Source: a virus
DNA length: 28,538 nt
Direction: 5' to 3' (one strand)
Virus record (IMG/VR): IMGVR_UViG_3300034685_000110
Location: 1-28,538 of that record
Every line of letters begins with the position of its first letter. Position 1 is the first letter of the stretch. The position numbers were made by a program, and so were the translations under genes. Below the pieces are notes generated by a model. That model ran no database searches. It was not told the origin of the DNA and saw nothing but the letters and a program-made list of their open reading frames with translations. Of this stretch, positions 25,159 to 28,538 are shown piece after piece.

Positions 25159-25701
25159 ATGAATTGGTTTGATAAATTTATGTCGCATCTCGGCAACGCA
25201 CTTAGCACAGCCTACGGATGGTTTATTGCATTATTAACGGCATCAATAACATTTATACAACCGGAGATGTGGACATTTATAGTAGTTGGAATGGCGGTAA
25301 TGGCTGACTTTATATGGGGCGTTTTGGCTGCGATAAAGCTAAAGAAGTTCATATTATCAAACGCATTACGGGAGACTATTAAAAAAATCGCAATCTATTC
25401 TTTTACATTGCTGGGAGTAATGTCGATCGAAATGGTAGTACATGAAAATGCGCCGTTCGTGCTTGTAAAAACAATAGGCATGTTTGCGGCGGTATGTGAG
25501 CTTTGGAGTATGAGCGCTTCAATGCTGATTGTTCGACCAAACACTCCGTTTCTAAAGTTATTCAGAAAACAACTGATTGGAGAGATTCAGTCAAAAGTTG
25601 GCAAGAATATTGACATCGAGCAGATACTCAAAGAATCGGACAAGAAGAAAGAAGAGGAAGAAAACAATGGACAAGATCAAACAAATATCGATAAAATATG
25701 A
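25159..25701 (+). CDS. Phage holin (holin family 4 / TcdE-like)
   Basis: 180 residues with about four hydrophobic segments (residues 18-36, 38-62, 75-97, 100-122). The block VMADFIWGVLAAIKLKKFIL followed by LRETIKKIAIYS is the typical centre of holin family 4 proteins. The C-terminal 50 residues are charged and cytosolic. It forms inner-membrane holes that release the endolysin. The last 35 bases overlap the endolysin gene, as is usual for a lysis cassette. Confidence 0.85.
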   Translation: MNWFDKFMSHLGNALSTAYGWFIALLTASITFIQPEMWTFIVVGMAVMADFIWGVLAAIKLKKFILSNALRETIKKIAIYSFTLLGVMSIEMVVHENAPFVLVKTIGMFAAVCELWSMSASMLIVRPNTPFLKLFRKQLIGEIQSKVGKNIDIEQILKESDKKKEEEENNGQDQTNIDKI

Positions 25702-26239
25702 AGCATGCAGAATAGACGTTGAACCCGAAGCTCTTGCGGCATTCATAGACGTAGAGTCTGGAGGAAAAGGTTTTAATGATGACGGCAAGCTTATTATACA
25801 ATTTGAACCGAGCTGGTTTCGTAAACACGAGCCTTATGCACCTTCCGGCAAATGGAGCGTCAACAAAGTTGACGTGCAGTCGAAGGAATGGCTTGCATTT
25901 AATGATGCATTTGCCATTAACCCGGAATCTGCAATGAAAAGCACGAGTATAGGCTTGGGACAAGTAATGGGTTATCACTACAAAAGACTCGGATACTCAA
26001 ATGTCGGAGAGATGTGGAACGATGCAAAGAAAGGAGAAGACAGGCAGATCTTCCAGATGGCAGAGTTTATCAACACGGACCGGATATTGTATGATGCTCT
26101 AAAGCGCAAAGACTGGCATACAGTAGCAGTCAGATATAACGGAGCGAAGTATAAAGAAATGGCTAAAAAGTGGGGCAGAGAACCCTACAACATTTCTATG
26201 CAAAAGGCTTACGATAAGTATATGAGAGATGGAATTTAA
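25667..26239 (+). CDS. Endolysin, N-acetylmuramidase family (DUF3380-like)
   Basis: 190 residues from the ATG at 25667, chosen because the family pattern starts there and GAAGAGGAAG lies a few bases upstream; a start at 25577 would add 30 basic residues read from the holin frame region. Family features: AFIDVESGGKGF with probable catalytic E30, then the LIIQFEPSWFRKH block, STSIGLGQVMGYHYKRLGY, and AVRYNGAKY near the end. No signal peptide, so export depends on the holin. It cuts the glycan strands of peptidoglycan. Confidence 0.87.
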   Translation: MDKIKQISIKYEACRIDVEPEALAAFIDVESGGKGFNDDGKLIIQFEPSWFRKHEPYAPSGKWSVNKVDVQSKEWLAFNDAFAINPESAMKSTSIGLGQVMGYHYKRLGYSNVGEMWNDAKKGEDRQIFQMAEFINTDRILYDALKRKDWHTVAVRYNGAKYKEMAKKWGREPYNISMQKAYDKYMRDGI

Positions 26240-26249
26240 ATGCAGCAAA

Positions 26250-26345
26250 ATGAATTGGTTGAAATACAGGATTAACTACTATGATAAAAAATACGAAATA
26301 CTTGATCGCTTTAATCGTTGGATTAACCGTCTTTTCTGGATGTAA
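26250..26345 (+). CDS. 31-aa ORF overlapping the spanin start
   Basis: Begins MNWLKYRINYYDKKYEILDR and ends WINRLFWM. It starts 10 bp after the endolysin stop and overlaps the first 65 bases of the spanin gene in another frame. The peptide is basic and aromatic, with an amphipathic character that would suit membrane contact. It may be a real small lysis-module peptide or a chance frame over the lipoprotein signal sequence. Confidence 0.3.
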   Translation: MNWLKYRINYYDKKYEILDRFNRWINRLFWM

Positions 26346-26829
26346 GCCGAAGCAGATCATCCAAGAGAGGGTTATTACCAAGTTTGACAGTACTGAAGTT
26401 CTCGCATTAAACGAGGAGCTTAAGAGAAAAACCATTGAAATTGAAGCGCTGAAAACCGATTTAGCGCGCACGAAAGAGGAGGTAAGCCGATTAGAGAGCG
26501 AGTCATCGACGCATACGATAAACTACGACACAACCGCTCCATTGAATTCTGACGGGCAATATCCAAAGCAGAGTGAGACGATCACTCAAAGCAAAACCCT
26601 ACTTGATAAAACCATCAAAGAGATGGAGGCAATAAAAAAGGAATATATCAGCGAGGTGAATACTCTCGAGCTGGAAAACAAAAATCTAAAGACGACTATT
26701 GAATCACTCAGAGAAGAAAACAAAAACATCAAAAAGGAAATAACGCCGACGACAGGATTTAATTTCCGGCTGTTCTTTTTTGGAGTGCTTGTCGGAATCG
26801 CGCTAATTATTTACATCAGAATGATTTAA
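26281..26829 (+). CDS. Putative unimolecular spanin (u-spanin)
   Basis: 182 residues. The N-terminus is a lipoprotein signal with lipobox VFSGC and lipidated Cys21. The periplasmic part (about 35-155) is a long coiled coil rich in E/K/L (LNEELKRKTIEIEALKTDLA; EYISEVNTLELENKNLKTTI), interrupted by a Q/S/T stretch. The C-terminus is a transmembrane segment (FRLFFFGVLVGIALIIYIRM). A lipid anchor in the outer membrane plus a C-terminal inner-membrane helix is the architecture of T1-type u-spanins, which fuse the two membranes in the final lysis step. Its position directly after holin and endolysin supports this. Confidence 0.75.
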   Translation: MIKNTKYLIALIVGLTVFSGCKPKQIIQERVITKFDSTEVLALNEELKRKTIEIEALKTDLARTKEEVSRLESESSTHTINYDTTAPLNSDGQYPKQSETITQSKTLLDKTIKEMEAIKKEYISEVNTLELENKNLKTTIESLREENKNIKKEITPTTGFNFRLFFFGVLVGIALIIYIRMI

Positions 26830-26868
26830 AAAGAGCGAAAATAATGTAAACAAAAAGCGGAAAAGAAC

Positions 26869-28538
26869 GTGGATAAGGATGTTGAGCATATATTAACTGA
26901 AAATGCCAATAGAACAATCAAAATAAACGAACCTTATGATCCTATTATTGGCGTAGGATGTTATGGAGATAGGGTGCCTCTGACAATAACAGACGCACCT
27001 TATCCTTTGATATACATCCCGCGCCAGATGCTAAACAACCCCATAATCAGGCAGGTCGCAAAACATAAATCGATCGAAAAACTATACAGGGCCAACAAAG
27101 TGCCATTTGACCGAGAGGAGCTGCAGAAGTGCTGGATCGATATTTGCGAGATCAGGATATCGTATGATCCGGAGTATTACTTCCGCATGTACGAAACAAT
27201 AGAAGATGCCCTGACCGGAGAGCTGATCCCGTTCGTCATGAACCGCGCCCAAAGGAAATTTCACGCAATAGTGATGGCCGACATCGAGAACGAAAAGCCT
27301 GTCCGCATCATCACATTGAAAGCCCGCCAACACGGCATATCGACGTACATACAGATGCTGTTCTCCTGGATACAGAAAGTGAAAAAGAAAAGATGGAACA
27401 GTGTTGTTTGCGCTCACGTGAACGATGCAGCAAAGAATATCAGAAGCATGTACACAAGAAGTATGGAGACGATGATGCCCATAGGTGGTGTACGCTACGA
27501 AATAAGCAATTTTGATCAAACTTTAAATATAAAGGAGATCAAAGAGAGGGGCTGCCGTATTACGGTAGGATCGGCAGAAAAGCCGGATAGTGTACGATCG
27601 CAAAACCCAAAACTGGCCCACTTCTCGGAGGTGGCCTTTTATCCTGACACGGATATGAAGAAAACGAGCGCCCTGCTCTCATCCATCATTGGCACTATGA
27701 AGCTGGTGCCGTGGACTGCAGTATTTTACGAGAGCACAGCCAACGGGCTTGGCGATTACTTCGAGACCGAATACAGTAGGGCAAAGAGAGGTGAAAGTGC
27801 CTATACCCCTATTTTTCTTCCCTGGTTTTACAACCCGAATTACAGCGAACCTATCACTACCGATTATTACGGATTCAACGGAAAGAAGAAAAAGGGGGAT
27901 ATCCGTAAATTCGTTTCTTCTCTCAGCGAGTACGAGTTGTCATTGTTCGAGAACAACGAAGAGGTAACACTCGAAAAAATAAACTGGTATCGGGCCAAGG
28001 CGGGCGAAATGTCATCCATAAGCGAGATGAGGCAAGAGTTCCCATCGGACGATATAGAAGCGTTCCAGGATTCCGGCAAGCCCGTGTTCCGCTCGGAGGA
28101 CATAGAGGCTCTAAGAAGTGATTGTCGTCCGCCGATGGCCATCGGGACGCTGGTAGCAGACGAGATGCCGCAGATCGCAAACATTGAGCCGAGCAAACGC
28201 AAGGGAATTATGAGCAACATTCACTTCGTCAATGATCCGGAAGCGATGGAGGCATACGGGAGCAGTGACGTGAAACTTAGGCTCAGAAAAACCCAGAACA
28301 AGCTCATGGTTTGGAGGCACCCCTCATCATTGAACGTCAGACACCGTTATGTGGTTATATTCGATCCGCAAAAAGGAATCAGTGATAAAGCGGACTGGGG
28401 CGTTATAACCGTAATTGACCGCCTCCCTTTGATAGACGGAGAAAAGCCGGAGATCGTTGCGCAATTTCGCGGGCATATCGACAAGGATATATCGATATGG
28501 ATTGCGGCTCAGGTAGCAAAGTTTTATAACGACGCACT
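26869..28538 (+). CDS. Terminase large subunit (TerL), 3' partial
   Basis: At least 556 residues, running off the right edge. The GTG at 26869 is the only start candidate after an upstream in-frame stop, with a GGAAAAG sequence 9 bp before it; the first in-frame ATG, near 27028, would remove a conserved-looking N-terminal region. The ATPase P-loop is LKARQHGIST at 150-159, a common TerL Walker A variant; the Walker B-type block is LAHFSEVAF with E254. The nuclease RNase H-like fold begins at YVVIFDPQKGISDKADWGVI with D499 as first metal ligand. TerL powers DNA packaging into the capsid and cuts the concatemer. No small subunit precedes it here. Confidence 0.88.
   Translation, partial: MDKDVEHILTENANRTIKINEPYDPIIGVGCYGDRVPLTITDAPYPLIYIPRQMLNNPIIRQVAKHKSIEKLYRANKVPFDREELQKCWIDICEIRISYDPEYYFRMYETIEDALTGELIPFVMNRAQRKFHAIVMADIENEKPVRIITLKARQHGISTYIQMLFSWIQKVKKKRWNSVVCAHVNDAAKNIRSMYTRSMETMMPIGGVRYEISNFDQTLNIKEIKERGCRITVGSAEKPDSVRSQNPKLAHFSEVAFYPDTDMKKTSALLSSIIGTMKLVPWTAVFYESTANGLGDYFETEYSRAKRGESAYTPIFLPWFYNPNYSEPITTDYYGFNGKKKKGDIRKFVSSLSEYELSLFENNEEVTLEKINWYRAKAGEMSSISEMRQEFPSDDIEAFQDSGKPVFRSEDIEALRSDCRPPMAIGTLVADEMPQIANIEPSKRKGIMSNIHFVNDPEAMEAYGSSDVKLRLRKTQNKLMVWRHPSSLNVRHRYVVIFDPQKGISDKADWGVITVIDRLPLIDGEKPEIVAQFRGHIDKDISIWIAAQVAKFYNDA

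Noticed and set aside
1-28538. tRNA genes, CRISPR arrays, insertion sequences, integrase or att sites
   Set aside because: None seen: no cloverleaf-like sequence, no regularly spaced repeats, and no transposase or recombinase motifs in any frame.

Overview
The window looks like the structural, host-specificity and lysis arm of a temperate or virulent tailed phage of a Bacteroidales host (Bacteroides, Parabacteroides or Dysgonomonas type). The host call is an inference. It rests on weak or absent Shine-Dalgarno signals, on a SU10/DUF5309-like capsid protein, on a muramidase-type lysin, and on the style of the tail-fibre and polyvalent proteins. No tape-measure, tail-tube or sheath gene lies between the portal and lysis genes, so a short-tailed (podovirus-like) virion is most likely.

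Layout on the + strand. (1) 1-10311: a giant multidomain 'polyvalent' protein, open at the left edge, with an ADP-ribosyltransferase-like region, a RadC/JAB metal-binding domain, an HExxH zincin and a C-terminal membrane-active region. Two low-complexity linkers inside it each carry a protein-like ORF in the +2 frame. (2) 10363-12827: portal gene and an adjoining head gene, ending at a strong terminator. (3) 12854-13904, minus strand: a three-gene cassette with a rhomboid intramembrane protease, a 47-aa peptide and a 131-aa helical protein, inserted between the portal and capsid genes. (4) 14087-16675: scaffold candidate, major capsid protein and a small head protein, then a terminator. (5) 16752-20499: adaptor and Ig-like tail/fibre proteins, tightly packed or overlapping. 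(6) 20556-23683: a complete diversity-generating retroelement (DGR). It consists of a C-type-lectin-like variable protein with a C-terminal variable repeat (VR), a GC-rich hairpin, a template repeat (TR), a structured spacer and a reverse transcriptase with an extra C-terminal domain. (7) 23680-25076: a small acidic protein and a second tail fibre whose 3' half is much more AT-rich. (8) 25159-26829: lysis module with holin, N-acetylmuramidase and a putative unimolecular spanin. (9) 26869-end: terminase large subunit, open at the right edge.

The main discovery is the DGR. VR (21746-21855) and TR (21991-22100) align over 110 bp without gaps. They differ at 15 positions, 14 of which are adenines in TR. 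The TR is rich in AAC codons, so error-prone copying by the encoded reverse transcriptase would change specific surface residues of the lectin-like fibre tip and could shift host-receptor recognition. No Avd accessory gene is recognisable. The RT instead carries an additional domain of about 140 residues.

Other points worth attention are the minus-strand rhomboid cassette, whose 3' coding end doubles as the terminator of the opposing head operon, the overprinted ORFs in the giant protein, a capsid protein with a signal-peptide-like N-terminus, and the u-spanin.
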